Positions 24,836-32,999 of a DNA stretch of 64,000 nucleotides are shown here, in pieces (position 1 is the stretch's first letter; the number at the start of each line of letters is the position of its first letter). Location: NCBI RefSeq assembly GCF_016865425.1, contig NZ_AP023355.1, positions 7,314,198 through 7,378,197 of the forward strand, read 5' to 3'. The translations under genes and the position numbers were made by a program. The notes beneath the pieces were generated by a model. It made no database searches. It was not told the origin of the DNA and saw only the letters and a program-made list of their open reading frames with translations. This DNA comes from Actinocatenispora thailandica (GTDB lineage: Bacteria > Actinomycetota > Actinomycetes > Mycobacteriales > Micromonosporaceae).

Positions 24836-25942
24836 ATGTTGCCTAGACCGAGCACCGCCACCCCAACCGAGCACGCCGGGCCGGCACGTGCGGTCGGTGC
24901 GCCAGCGCCGGACGCCGACCGGAAGTTCGTCACGCAGCAGGTGATGCCCGCCATCGCGGAGCTGCTCGCCGAGGAGCGGCTGCGCTGGAAGCAGAACGAC
25001 GCGGCCTGGTCGGACCCGGTCGACGCGTTGCAGGACTTCGTCGGCGGCGGGAAGGGGTTGCGGCCCCGCTTCTGCTACTGGGGCCACGCGGCCGTGTCCC
25101 ACCGCGGCGCCGACGACCTGGTCGTCCGGGCCGGCGCGGCGCTGGAACTGCTGCACGCCTTCGCGCTGATCCACGACGACCTGATGGACGCCTCGTCGAT
25201 GCGCCGCGGCCGACCGGCGCTGCACCGGGTCGTCAGCGAAACGCACCGGGAGCGACGCTGGTCCGGCGACCCGACCCGGTACGGCGAGGCCACCGCGATG
25301 CTCACCGGTGACCTCGCCTTCGGGCTGTCCTGCCGGCTCGCCGCGGAACTGCCGCCCGCGACCCGGGAGGTGTGGAACGCGCTGATCAGCACGCTGACCG
25401 CGGGCCAGTTCCTCGACCTCAACGGTGCGGCGCGCCGCGACCGGTCGGTGGCCACCGCGCGCACGGTCGCCGGGTTGAAGTCCGGCCACTACACCGTCAC
25501 CGGGCCGATGGCGCTGGGCGCCGCCGTCGCCGGTCGCGAGCTGCCGCACCGGCTCGTCCGGTACGGGGATCTGGTCGGCGAGGCGTTCCAGCTCCGCGAC
25601 GACCTGCTGGGCGTGTTCGGCGACGACGCGCAGCTCGGCAAGCCGGTCGGCGACGACCTGCGCGAGGGTAAGCCCACGCTGCTGCTCGCCGAGGCCCGCG
25701 CGGTGGCGACACCCGACCAGCTGCGGATGCTCGACCTCGCCGGCCGCCCCGACCTCGACGCCGCCGACATCCGTGCGCTGACCCGGCTGCTGGACACCTG
25801 CGGTGCCCGCGCCCGGGTCGAACGGCGGATCGACACCGACCTTCGGCAGGCCCACGAACTGCTCACCGAACAGCCGCTGGCGCCGGCGGCCCGTGCCGGG
25901 TTGCGCCAGCTCGCCGACGGCGCCGGCCGGCGGACCGCGTGA
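24836..25942 (+). CDS. crtE: Geranylgeranyl diphosphate synthase (polyprenyl synthetase)
   Basis: A 368-residue trans-prenyltransferase supplying the C20 precursor. The first aspartate-rich motif is ALIHDDLMDASSMRRGRP and the second is FQLRDDLLGVFGD. GGGKGLRPRF binds the pyrophosphate and LKSGHYTVTGP follows as expected. The residues before the first DDxxD (LELLHAF) fit a long-chain (C20) product. ATG 24836 is preceded by GAGG. The N-terminal 30 residues are low complexity. Divergent from crtI with the shared operator between them, so it should be co-regulated with the crtB operon. Confidence 0.9.
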   Translation: MLPRPSTATPTEHAGPARAVGAPAPDADRKFVTQQVMPAIAELLAEERLRWKQNDAAWSDPVDALQDFVGGGKGLRPRFCYWGHAAVSHRGADDLVVRAGAALELLHAFALIHDDLMDASSMRRGRPALHRVVSETHRERRWSGDPTRYGEATAMLTGDLAFGLSCRLAAELPPATREVWNALISTLTAGQFLDLNGAARRDRSVATARTVAGLKSGHYTVTGPMALGAAVAGRELPHRLVRYGDLVGEAFQLRDDLLGVFGDDAQLGKPVGDDLREGKPTLLLAEARAVATPDQLRMLDLAGRPDLDAADIRALTRLLDTCGARARVERRIDTDLRQAHELLTEQPLAPAARAGLRQLADGAGRRTA

Positions 25943-25990
25943 CCGGCCGGAAGGCACGGTTCGGACATCGGACGACGATCGGAGCGTTGG

Positions 25991-27553
25991 GTGAGTGACC
26001 AGCACGACGGCCGCCCAGTGGCGGCGCGCGGCCCGTCGACGGGCCGGGCCGGCCAATCGCCTGCGGCGCGGCCGTCCGCCCGCCACCATGGGGGCGTGCG
26101 CTGTGTCGTGTTCGGTGCCAGCGGGTACATCGGCGGGCGCCTGGTACCGGACCTGCTCGAAGCCGGGCATCAGGTCCGCGTCGTCGCGCGCGACCCGGCG
26201 AAGCTGCGCGACCGGCCGTGGCGCGACGACGTCGAGGTCGTCCGGGGCGACGTGCTGGACGCCGAGAGCACCGGGCGGGCGGTGGCGGACCAGCAGGTCG
26301 CGTACTACCTGGTGCACTCGTTGCACAGCACCGACTTCGCCGACCAGGACCGGCGGGCCGCGACGAACCTGTCCGCCGCGGCCGGGCACGCCGGCCTGGC
26401 GCGCATCGTCTACCTCGGCGGCCTGCACCCGGACACCGGCGAGCTGTCGCCGCACCTGGCGTCCCGCAAGGAGGTCGGGGACATCTTCCTCGCCGGGCCG
26501 GCTGATGCGGTGGTGCTGCAGGCCGCGGTGATTCTCGGTTCGGGGTCGGCGAGCTTCGAGATGCTGCGACACCTGACCGAGCGGCTGCCCGCGATGGTGA
26601 CGCCGCACTGGGTGCACAACCGGATCCAACCCATCGCCATCCGCGACGTGCTGCGCTACCTGGTCGGCGCGGCGACGTTCCCGGCCGGGGTCAACCGGAC
26701 GTTCGACATCGGCGGGCCGGACGTGTTGACCTACCTGGACATGATGCGCCGCTACGCGGTCGTCGCCGGCCTGCCGCGCCGGTTCGTGGTGCCGGTACCG
26801 GTGTTGACGCCGTGGTTGTCGGCGCAGTGGGTCAACCTGGTCACCCCGGTACCGCGATCCATCGCGGTACCGCTGATCGCGTCGCTGATCCACGAGGTGG
26901 TCTGCCAGGAGGACGACATCCTCGAACTGGTGCCCGATCCGCCGGAGGGGCGACTGCACTTCGAGCAGGCCGTGGAGCTGGCGCTGACCCGGATCAGCCA
27001 GTACCAGGTGAGCACCCGCTGGTCGGACGCCGGTTCGCCACCCGATCCGTCGGAACCGTCGGCCGCCGACCCGGCCTGGGCGGGCGGCACCGTGTACGAG
27101 GACCGGCGGGAAAGGCACACCACCGCGCCGCCCGAGCAGGTCTGGCGGGTCGTCGAGGGCATCGGCGGCGAGCACGGCTGGTACTCGTTCCCGCTGGCCT
27201 GGGCGGTGCGCGGCTGGGCCGACCGGGTGTCCGGCGGGGTCGGCCTGGGGCGCGGGCGGCGCGACCCGTACCGGCTGCACACCGGCGAGGCGCTGGACTG
27301 GTGGCGGGTCGAGGAGATCGAGCCGGGCCACCGGTTGCTGCTGCGGGCCGAGATGAAGCTGCCGGGCCGCGCGTGGCTGGAACTGTCGGTCTCGCCGGAC
27401 GGCGACGGCGGTACCCGGTACCGGCAGCGGGCGGTGTTCCACCCGCACGGCTTCGCCGGGCACGCGTACTGGAAGCTGATCGCCCCGTTCCACGACCTGG
27501 TGTTCGGCGGGATGGTCGCGAACGTCACCGGTGCGGCGGAGCGACGGAACTGA
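25991..27553 (+). CDS. SDR-like NAD(P)-binding protein with C-terminal DUF2867
   Basis: A 520-residue fusion. Residues about 36-320 form an atypical extended SDR (RCVVFGASGYIGGRLVPDLL; VVRGDVLD; YYLVHSL; RIVYLGGL). Residues about 370-515 match DUF2867, an SRPBCC-like fold (WRVVEGIGGEHGWYSFPLAW; WRVEEIEPGHRLLLRAEMKLPG). The start is GTG 25991 with GGAG upstream; GTG 26096 would remove a 35-residue basic leader. Genes of this type recur beside photolyase and LitR-type regulators in light-induced clusters of other bacteria, which fits its place 48 bp after crtE. The reaction is not known. Confidence 0.85.
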   Translation: MSDQHDGRPVAARGPSTGRAGQSPAARPSARHHGGVRCVVFGASGYIGGRLVPDLLEAGHQVRVVARDPAKLRDRPWRDDVEVVRGDVLDAESTGRAVADQQVAYYLVHSLHSTDFADQDRRAATNLSAAAGHAGLARIVYLGGLHPDTGELSPHLASRKEVGDIFLAGPADAVVLQAAVILGSGSASFEMLRHLTERLPAMVTPHWVHNRIQPIAIRDVLRYLVGAATFPAGVNRTFDIGGPDVLTYLDMMRRYAVVAGLPRRFVVPVPVLTPWLSAQWVNLVTPVPRSIAVPLIASLIHEVVCQEDDILELVPDPPEGRLHFEQAVELALTRISQYQVSTRWSDAGSPPDPSEPSAADPAWAGGTVYEDRRERHTTAPPEQVWRVVEGIGGEHGWYSFPLAWAVRGWADRVSGGVGLGRGRRDPYRLHTGEALDWWRVEEIEPGHRLLLRAEMKLPGRAWLELSVSPDGDGGTRYRQRAVFHPHGFAGHAYWKLIAPFHDLVFGGMVANVTGAAERRN

Positions 27554-27595
27554 CCGCCCGGCCACCACGCAGGGCTCGCGGGGCGCCGCCGGTGC

Positions 27596-28411
27596 TCAGC
27601 GGGGCAGCCGGTAGCCGCGGCGGAGCAGGTCGTCGAACAGTCGTTGCGGGAGCAGCGTTCTGGCTCTCGGCACCCAGAAACTCCCGCGACCCACGCCGTA
27701 CCGCCCGCGCGGCTTCCTGGCCGCCACGACCGCGCTGATCAGTTCGGCGACGGCCCGGGGATCGCCACCCCGGCGTAGCGACTCGTGCAGGGTTCGGCGG
27801 GCGCTCTCCCGGGGACCGTCGTAGTCGGCGATGGTGCCGGCAGCGTCGCCGGGCTCGCGCAGGAACTCGGTGCGGAACGCGGCCGGTTCGACCAGACTGA
27901 CGGAGATCCCGAGGTGCCAGACCTCGTGACGAAGCGCCTCGGTGTAGCGGGCGAGGGCCGCCTTGCTCGCGGCGTAGAAACCCTCACCCGGCTCGCCGAT
28001 CCAGCCGGCCAGCGATCCGACGTTCACGATGCGACCGCGCCGCCGGGCCCGCATGCCCGGCAGTACCGCGTGCGTGACGCGCACGGCGCCGAAGAAGTTG
28101 GTGTCGAACACGGCCTCGGCGGCCGCGGGGCTGGTCTCCTCGGCGAAGCCCTCGCAGCTGGCTCCGGCGTTGTTGACCAGCACGTCGAGCTGCCCGCACC
28201 GGGTGACGACCGCGTCGACGCAGTCTCGCACCGATCGCGCCGACCGTACGTCGAGGACCAGCATCTCGACGCCGGCGTCGGCCGGGCGGGCCTGCCGCGA
28301 GGTACCGAAGACCCGGGCGCCACGCTCGGCGAACAGCCGGGCCGTCGCCCGGCCGATCCCGGTGGCGGCGCCGGTCACCAGCACGGTGGGGCGCGGAGGG
28401 GTGGCGGACAT
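27596..28411 (-). CDS. Short-chain dehydrogenase/reductase
   Basis: A 271-residue classical SDR. The cofactor motif is VLVTGAATGIGRATARLF (TGxxxGxG), with NNAGAS, GRIVNVGSLAGW (catalytic Ser) and YAASKAALARYTEAL (YxxxK). The Arg-rich region after the second strand (GTSRQARP) suggests NADP preference. ATG 28411 has AAAGGA upstream. It ends in a basic segment (RARTLLPQRLFDDLLRRGYRLPR) typical of the oxidoreductases that act on lipids or retinoid-like substrates, but the substrate is unknown. It converges with the DUF2867 gene across 42 bp. Confidence 0.88.
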   Translation of the reverse strand: MSATPPRPTVLVTGAATGIGRATARLFAERGARVFGTSRQARPADAGVEMLVLDVRSARSVRDCVDAVVTRCGQLDVLVNNAGASCEGFAEETSPAAAEAVFDTNFFGAVRVTHAVLPGMRARRRGRIVNVGSLAGWIGEPGEGFYAASKAALARYTEALRHEVWHLGISVSLVEPAAFRTEFLREPGDAAGTIADYDGPRESARRTLHESLRRGGDPRAVAELISAVVAARKPRGRYGVGRGSFWVPRARTLLPQRLFDDLLRRGYRLPR

Positions 28412-28720
28412 CCCGATCCTTTCGACGGTGACGGGTGGCGCGGGCAGCGCCGCTCCGGCGGCCAGCCGGTGACCGGCCGGCGGATCCGTACGGCGCCGAT
28501 GCCGAGACCGTAGCCCTTCGCCCGAATCGACGGTTTCCCCGAACGCCGCGGCCGGCCGCCCCGACGTGGATCGCGGCGCCGCCGGATTGCCGCGGCCGGC
28601 TCGGCGGACCACGAGCGCGCCGCGGCCGCTGCGCCCGGCCGGCTCGACGGGCCGGTCCGGCGGGTGCGGCTGTGGCGTCGCCGCTGGTCACGGCCCCGCG
28701 GGGGTTCGCGGTCACCCGGC

Positions 28721-28750
28721 TTGCCACCGGTGCGGGTGGCGCGCTACCTT
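28721..28750 (+). promoter_or_regulatory. Promoter of the TetR/monooxygenase operon
   Basis: TTGCCA (28721-28726) and TACCTT (28745-28750) are spaced by 18 bp, a good -35/-10 pair. The start would be near 28757, inside the triple repeat. Confidence 0.5.
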
Positions 28751-28752
28751 CA

Positions 28753-28791
28753 GGACGATCGTACAGGACGGTCGTACAGGGCGATCGTCCG
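28753..28791. repeat. Three tandem 13-bp repeats in the TetR leader
   Basis: GGACGATCGTACA, GGACGGTCGTACA and GGGCGATCGTCCG follow each other without gap just downstream of the -10 and 13 bp before the TetR ATG. Likely operator sites of the TetR regulator, though direct repeats are unusual for this family. Confidence 0.6.
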
Positions 28792-28804
28792 GAACGGAGC
28801 GACG

Positions 28805-29404
28805 ATGGACGCGGCGACGCGGGGGCGCGACGTGCGGCAGCGACTGCTGGCCGCGGCGGTCGAGCTGATCCCGGAACGCGGCTGGACCGCGGTGAGCACC
28901 CGGGTGCTGGCCGAGCGGGCCGGCGTGACGCCCAGCGTGGTGCACTACCACTTCCCGTCGGTGTCGGCGCTGCTCGACGAGGCGGTGGTCGGCTTCATGC
29001 GGGAGGTCGTCGCCGGCATCGACGAGGTGCTCGCCGCCGCCGACTCGCCGGCCGCGGCGGTCGACGCGATGGTCGCCTCGGTGGCGCGCTACACGGGGTC
29101 GGATCCGCTGTCGCTGCTGGCCGTGGAGGCGTGCCTGGCCGCCACCCGCGACGACCGGCTCCGCGACCAGATCGCCGCCGTACTGGCCGAGTCCCGGCAC
29201 CGGGTCGGCCGCTGGCTCGCAGCGCACGACGTACCGGATCCGGAGACGACCGCCGCGATGCTGCTCGCCGCGGTGGACGGGCTGCTGCTGCACCGCAGCC
29301 TGGCGGCCGGCCCGGATCCGGCCGCCACCGCGGCGGTGCTGCGCCGGCTGCTCGGTGCCGGGCCCGACCGGACCGGCAAGGTCGAACAGGAGGAGGGTCG
29401 ATGA
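28805..29404 (+). CDS. TetR family transcriptional regulator
   Basis: A 199-residue regulator. The DNA-binding domain (about residues 10-58) reads RQRLLAAAVELIPERGWTAVSTRVLAERAGVTPSVVHYHFPS. The C-terminal helices (SLLAVEACLAATRDDRLRDQIAAVLAESR; AAMLLAAVDGLLLHRSL) form the ligand pocket of a TetR_C subgroup. ATG 28805 is preceded by GGAG. Its TGA overlaps the ATG of the FAD monooxygenase gene (ATGA), so regulator and enzyme are made together; the enzyme's substrate is probably the inducer. Autoregulation through the 13-bp repeats is inferred. Confidence 0.88.
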   Translation: MDAATRGRDVRQRLLAAAVELIPERGWTAVSTRVLAERAGVTPSVVHYHFPSVSALLDEAVVGFMREVVAGIDEVLAAADSPAAAVDAMVASVARYTGSDPLSLLAVEACLAATRDDRLRDQIAAVLAESRHRVGRWLAAHDVPDPETTAAMLLAAVDGLLLHRSLAAGPDPAATAAVLRRLLGAGPDRTGKVEQEEGR

Positions 29405-30606
29405 AGGTCGCCGTCTGCGGTGCCGGCATCGCCGGGCTCGCGCTGGCCAACCGGCTCGCCGCGCACGGGGTCGAGGTCGTGGTGCTGGAACGCTCCGCCG
29501 CACCCCGGCAACAGGGCTACATGGTCGACTTCTTCGGCCCCGGTTACGACGCGCTGGAGGCGATGGGGCTGCTGCCCGCCGCCCGGCAGGTGGCGTACGA
29601 GCTGGACGAGGCGGTGCTGCTGGACGAGCACGGCAACCGGCGGGCCGCCCTGGACCCCAAGCAGTTCGCCAACGGGCCGCAGCTCGACTTCATGCGTCCC
29701 GACCTGGAGAAGGTGCTGCGCGACAGCCTGCCACCGGACGTGCCGGTGCGGTACGGGGCGGCGCTGGTCGACGTCGACCACGACGACACCGGGGTCACCG
29801 TGACGCTGGCCGGCGGCGACACGGTCCGGGCCGATCTGCTGGTCGGCGCGGACGGCATCCACTCGACGGTGCGCCGGCTGGTGTTCGGACCGGAGTCGGA
29901 CCACCTGCGTTACCTCGGCTACCAGACCGCGGCGTTCGTGTTCGACGCGCCGGACATCCACCGCGCCACCGCGGGCCGGTTCTGCCTGACCGACACGATC
30001 GGCCGGCAGATGGGTTTCTACGGGCTGCGCGACGGCCGGGTCGCCTCGTACGCGGTGCACCGGGCCCCCGACCCGGCCCTGCCGGCGGACCCGCGCACCG
30101 CGGTGCGCGAGATCTACCGCGGCCTGGGTTGGGTGGTACCCGAGGCGTTGGACCGGTGCCCGCCGTCCGACGAGATGTACTACGACCAGGTGGCGCAGAT
30201 CGTGGTACCGCGCTGGAGTCGCGGCCGGGTCGCGCTGCTCGGCGACTCGTGCTACGCGGTGTCGTTGCTCGCCGGTCTCGGCTCCTCGCTGGCCGTCGCC
30301 GGGGCGTACGTGCTCGCCGAGCAGCTGCACCGCACGGCGTCGATCGCCGACGCGCTGGCCGGCTACGAACGGATCTGGCGCCCGCTGGCGGAGGAGAAGC
30401 AGCAGACCGGCCGGGACGGCGCCCGCTGGTTCCTGCCGGAGACGCCGATGCAGCTCCGGCTGCGGCGCACCGCGCTGCGGTTCATGCGGCTGCCGGTGGT
30501 CAACCGGTACGTCGCGGCCATCGTCGGCGGCAAGTCCACCGCGGTGATCAAGAACCTCACCCACGACGCGGCGGGCGCCCCGACCACCGGCCCGGCGCCG
30601 CGCTGA
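29401..30606 (+). CDS. FAD-dependent aromatic monooxygenase (TetX/PHBH-like)
   Basis: A 401-residue class A flavoprotein hydroxylase. The FAD Rossmann motif is VAVCGAGIAGLALANRLAAHGVEVVVLER. The second motif DLLVGADGIHSTVR (DG) and the third GRVALLGDSCYAVSLLAGLGSSLAVAGAYVLAEQL (GD) are all present. The active-site DFFGPGYDALEAMGLL and LDFMRPDLEKVLRD fit the group that includes tetracycline-inactivating enzymes, but many members act on other aromatics. It is coupled to the TetR gene, the usual layout for xenobiotic detoxification. The native substrate is unknown. Confidence 0.88.
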   Translation: MKVAVCGAGIAGLALANRLAAHGVEVVVLERSAAPRQQGYMVDFFGPGYDALEAMGLLPAARQVAYELDEAVLLDEHGNRRAALDPKQFANGPQLDFMRPDLEKVLRDSLPPDVPVRYGAALVDVDHDDTGVTVTLAGGDTVRADLLVGADGIHSTVRRLVFGPESDHLRYLGYQTAAFVFDAPDIHRATAGRFCLTDTIGRQMGFYGLRDGRVASYAVHRAPDPALPADPRTAVREIYRGLGWVVPEALDRCPPSDEMYYDQVAQIVVPRWSRGRVALLGDSCYAVSLLAGLGSSLAVAGAYVLAEQLHRTASIADALAGYERIWRPLAEEKQQTGRDGARWFLPETPMQLRLRRTALRFMRLPVVNRYVAAIVGGKSTAVIKNLTHDAAGAPTTGPAPR

Positions 30607-30773
30607 CCGGACCACGGAGGATCGCCGGCGCCGGCGGGTCGGCCGCGTTGCGGGTCAACGGTGCGGCGGGTCGGCCGCGGCCCCGGTCGGCGCCGCGGCT
30701 GGCCGGCGATGCCGACCTCGCCCGGCCGGGCGAGCCCGGCCGGCACCCGGTGCCGGCGGGGGCGCCGGGTCGG

Positions 30774-31127
30774 TCAGCAGCATCGGGCGGACGGCGGGCC
30801 CGGCGGCATCCAGCGACGCCGACCGATCAGCCAGTACGCCAGGGCGGCCGGCGGGCACACCACCAGCAGGACGACGAGCAGGCCCGGGTCGACCGAGCGG
30901 GCCGGCCGGGCCGGAGCCGGGGTCGGCAGGTCTCGGGCCAGCTCGGCGAGCTGCGCGCGGGTGCGGGCGGCGTAAGCGGCCGTGACCCGCGCGTCGAACT
31001 CGGCCAGGCTCAGCCGGCCCGACGCGTGCGCCGACTGCAGCAGCTCGGCGCACTGCTGGCGTTCCGCGTCGGAGGCCCGCACCTCACGCGGGTGCCGGGG
31101 GGCGATCTCACGAGCGGGTTCGGTCAT
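30774..31127 (-). CDS. DUF1707 (SHOCT-like) membrane protein
   Basis: A 117-residue protein. The N-terminal DUF1707 reads PREVRASDAERQQCAELLQSAHASGRLSLAEFDARVTAAYAARTRAQLAELARDLP, the common actinobacterial domain. One membrane segment (DPGLLVVLLVVCPPAALAYWLI) is followed by a short basic tail. It overlaps the ArsR-type gene by 20 nt and is translated after it. DUF1707 proteins are abundant in actinobacteria, and their function is not established; an anchoring or anti-sigma-like role is only speculation. Confidence 0.83.
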   Translation of the reverse strand: MTEPAREIAPRHPREVRASDAERQQCAELLQSAHASGRLSLAEFDARVTAAYAARTRAQLAELARDLPTPAPARPARSVDPGLLVVLLVVCPPAALAYWLIGRRRWMPPGPPSARCC

Positions 31128-31716
31128 CGGACTCACCTCCTTGCCGTGGGTCGGTGGGGCGATCCTGCAGATCGACCAGCGTGACGACCACTCGCGTCCA
31201 GACCGCGCCGGCGGCCGGCTCGGTGGCCGGATCCGGGTCCTCGACCGACGCGGTGAGTTCCTCGATCCGGCTGCGCAGCTCGGCCAGCGCCCGGTCGTCG
31301 AGCCGGGCGGCACCGCGGTGCAGGAACACCTCGCGGCGCTGCCCGCCCTGCTTGGCGCGGTAGGCCGCGGCGATGTCGGCGTGGGTGGCCTCCAGCGCGG
31401 AGCCGAGGAACGCGACGACCTCCTCCGGGCTCGCGGTGTCGCCCGGCGGTTCGGCCACCGCGGGCGCGTAGACCCGTTCCACCTTGCCGCGCGCCAACCG
31501 CCGGTAGTCGGCGACCTCGACCAGCCCGGCCGCTTCGAGCTGGCCGAGGTGGTAGTAGAGCCGGTCGGCGGGCAGTTGCAGGCAGGCGGCGAGTTCCCGG
31601 GCCGACCGCGGCTGCTCCCACAGCGCCTCGACCAGCCGGATGCGCAGCGGATCGGCCAGTGCCCGGTGCACGCCGTGCCAGCGCCCCCGCGCCGACCGGG
31701 CGGCCCGCTCGACCAT
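31108..31716 (-). CDS. ArsR-type winged-helix transcriptional regulator
   Basis: A 202-residue regulator. The winged helix (about residues 12-75) is RALADPLRIRLVEALWEQPRSARELAACLQLPADRLYYHLGQLEAAGLVEV with wing RRLARGKVERVY. The C-terminal helical part (EEVVAFLGSALEATHADIAAAYRAKQGG and ALAELRSRIEELTASV) may dimerise. ATG 31716 follows GGGAGGTG, and a good promoter lies at 31738-31766. It is divergent from the DUF2752 gene and probably represses its own operon with the DUF1707 gene. No metal-binding Cys residues are seen, so the ligand is unlikely to be an arsenical. Confidence 0.86.
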   Translation of the reverse strand: MVERAARSARGRWHGVHRALADPLRIRLVEALWEQPRSARELAACLQLPADRLYYHLGQLEAAGLVEVADYRRLARGKVERVYAPAVAEPPGDTASPEEVVAFLGSALEATHADIAAAYRAKQGGQRREVFLHRGAARLDDRALAELRSRIEELTASVEDPDPATEPAAGAVWTRVVVTLVDLQDRPTDPRQGGESDDRTRS

Positions 31717-31737
31717 CGGCCACACCTCCCGTTGAAC

Positions 31738-31766
31738 ATTCTGGCTTTGATTGGAGAATCTTGCAA
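31738..31766 (-). promoter_or_regulatory. Promoter and candidate operator of the ArsR/DUF1707 unit
   Basis: On the minus strand TTGCAA (31766-31761), a 17-bp spacer and CAGAAT (31743-31738) make a near-consensus promoter. ATTCT (31738-31742) and AGAAT (31755-31759) form an inverted repeat over it, a plausible autoregulatory site. Confidence 0.55.
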
Positions 31767-31849
31767 CAAGTGCCGTGCCGGGCTCGCGGCCGGGCGTGCG
31801 ACCGCCGGGTACGGTCGACGTGACGCCGACCCGAAGGAGTCCGACCGCC

Positions 31850-32359
31850 GTGTCCGAGGTTGTTGCCGGGCCGACCGAGCAGGCCACGTTCGCCGTTCCG
31901 GCGCCGGGACGGATCGCCCGGCTGTGGCGGCGGCTCCGGCTGCTCGGGCCGTGGCTGCTGGTGGTGCCGTTCGGGGCCGCGGTCGGCTGGGTGCAGACGT
32001 TCGACCCGACCAACGGCAAGGAAGGGCCGCTGGGGCCCTGTGCCTGGCACCTGACGTTCGGGATCAACGGCCCGAGCTGCGGCGGCACCCGCGCCTTCTA
32101 CTACCTGATCCACGGCGACCTCGTCGACGCGGTGCGGATGCACCTGCCGTTCGTGCTCGCAGTGCCCTTCCTGCTGTACGGATGGGTCGCCTGGGCGCTG
32201 TCCACGGTCGGGGTGCGGTTGCCGATGCGGCGCCCCGGCACCGGCTGGCTGATCGGCTACGGCGTGTTCTTCCTGCTGTTCACCACGGTGCTGCGCAACC
32301 TGCCGGTCGAGCCGTTCGCCTGGTTCGACATCCCCAACACCGCGCACCGGATGTGGTGA
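31850..32359 (+). CDS. DUF2752 membrane protein
   Basis: A 169-residue protein. The DUF2752 signature is PLGPCAWHLTFGINGPSCGGTRAFYYLIHGD, containing the conserved C-x-x-C/GGTRAF box near the membrane. Hydrophobic helices are LLGPWLLVVPFGAAVGWV, LPFVLAVPFLLYGWVAWAL and LIGYGVFFLLFTTVL. I use GTG 31850, with GAAGGAG upstream and a TACGGT hexamer at 31810-31815. The longer frame to 31751 crosses the promoter region. DUF2752 proteins are small membrane proteins of unestablished role. Divergent from the ArsR-type gene. Confidence 0.85.
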   Translation: MSEVVAGPTEQATFAVPAPGRIARLWRRLRLLGPWLLVVPFGAAVGWVQTFDPTNGKEGPLGPCAWHLTFGINGPSCGGTRAFYYLIHGDLVDAVRMHLPFVLAVPFLLYGWVAWALSTVGVRLPMRRPGTGWLIGYGVFFLLFTTVLRNLPVEPFAWFDIPNTAHRMW

Positions 32360-32510
32360 GCCGCGCCGGCGCAGGTGCCGAACGACCCGGCAGCACCCGC
32401 CGTTGTCCCCGTACCGCCGGGCCGGGATCCGGTGCCGCCGCGGCGATGCGGGAGGCGCCGCGGCAGCCCGGGCGCCCCGACCGTGACCCGGCCGGCGCGG
32501 CGCCGGCCGG

Positions 32511-32999
32511 TCAGCGAGGCCGGCCGAACCCGAAGACCAGGGCGGACCAGCCGGTGTCGGCGACGCCCTCGTCGAGCGCGTTGCGCAGGGCGCGTTCCTC
32601 GTAGCCGAAGTGCGATTCCATGATCGCCATCAGGCCGTCCAGTTCCCGGCCGACCGCCTCCAGCGCGGTACCGGAGGCGCCACGCGCGGCCTCGGCCAGT
32701 TCGGCGGTGCGGGACAGGATCGACGCGATGAGCGCGTGATCCTCGACCAGCTTCGTCACCGTGCCGGCCAGGTCCGGCCGGTCGACCAGCAGCTGCCGGA
32801 ACAGTCCGGCATCCTCGCCCTGATGGTGGGCGGTGAGGGCGGCGCAGAAGGCCAGGCAGTGCGTGGCCAGCAGCTCGTTGGGTACCCGCCCGGTCCCCAG
32901 GTCCTGCTTGAGCCGGGTGAGCTGGTGGCGTAGTTCGTGATGGGCCTGCGCGAGTTGCAGGCTGAGCGCGACGGCGCGGTCGCGGTCCGGGGAGGCCAC
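32511..32999 (-). CDS. Hemerythrin (HHE) domain protein
   Basis: A 162-residue four-helix-bundle protein. Candidate di-iron ligands are seen in order: HHELRHQL, HCLAFCAALTAHHQGEDAGLF (HxxxE type), KLVEDHALIASIL and ESHFGYEERALRNAL. Hemerythrin-like proteins in actinobacteria bind O2 or NO or act in oxidative-stress responses. The start is GTG 32999 with AAGGAAGGGA upstream; longer frames run into low-complexity sequence. It stands alone between DUF2752 and the kdp operon, and no partner is apparent. Confidence 0.87.
   Translation of the reverse strand: MASPDRDRAVALSLQLAQAHHELRHQLTRLKQDLGTGRVPNELLATHCLAFCAALTAHHQGEDAGLFRQLLVDRPDLAGTVTKLVEDHALIASILSRTAELAEAARGASGTALEAVGRELDGLMAIMESHFGYEERALRNALDEGVADTGWSALVFGFGRPR

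Larger units (their letters stand above)
28412..28804. other. Divergent intergenic region, SDR / TetR
   Basis: No gene is supported in this 393-bp stretch. It holds the SDR ribosome site at its left end and, at its right end, the TetR-gene promoter (28721-28750) and a 13-bp triple repeat (28753-28791). The middle is GC-rich without recognisable structure. Confidence 0.6.
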
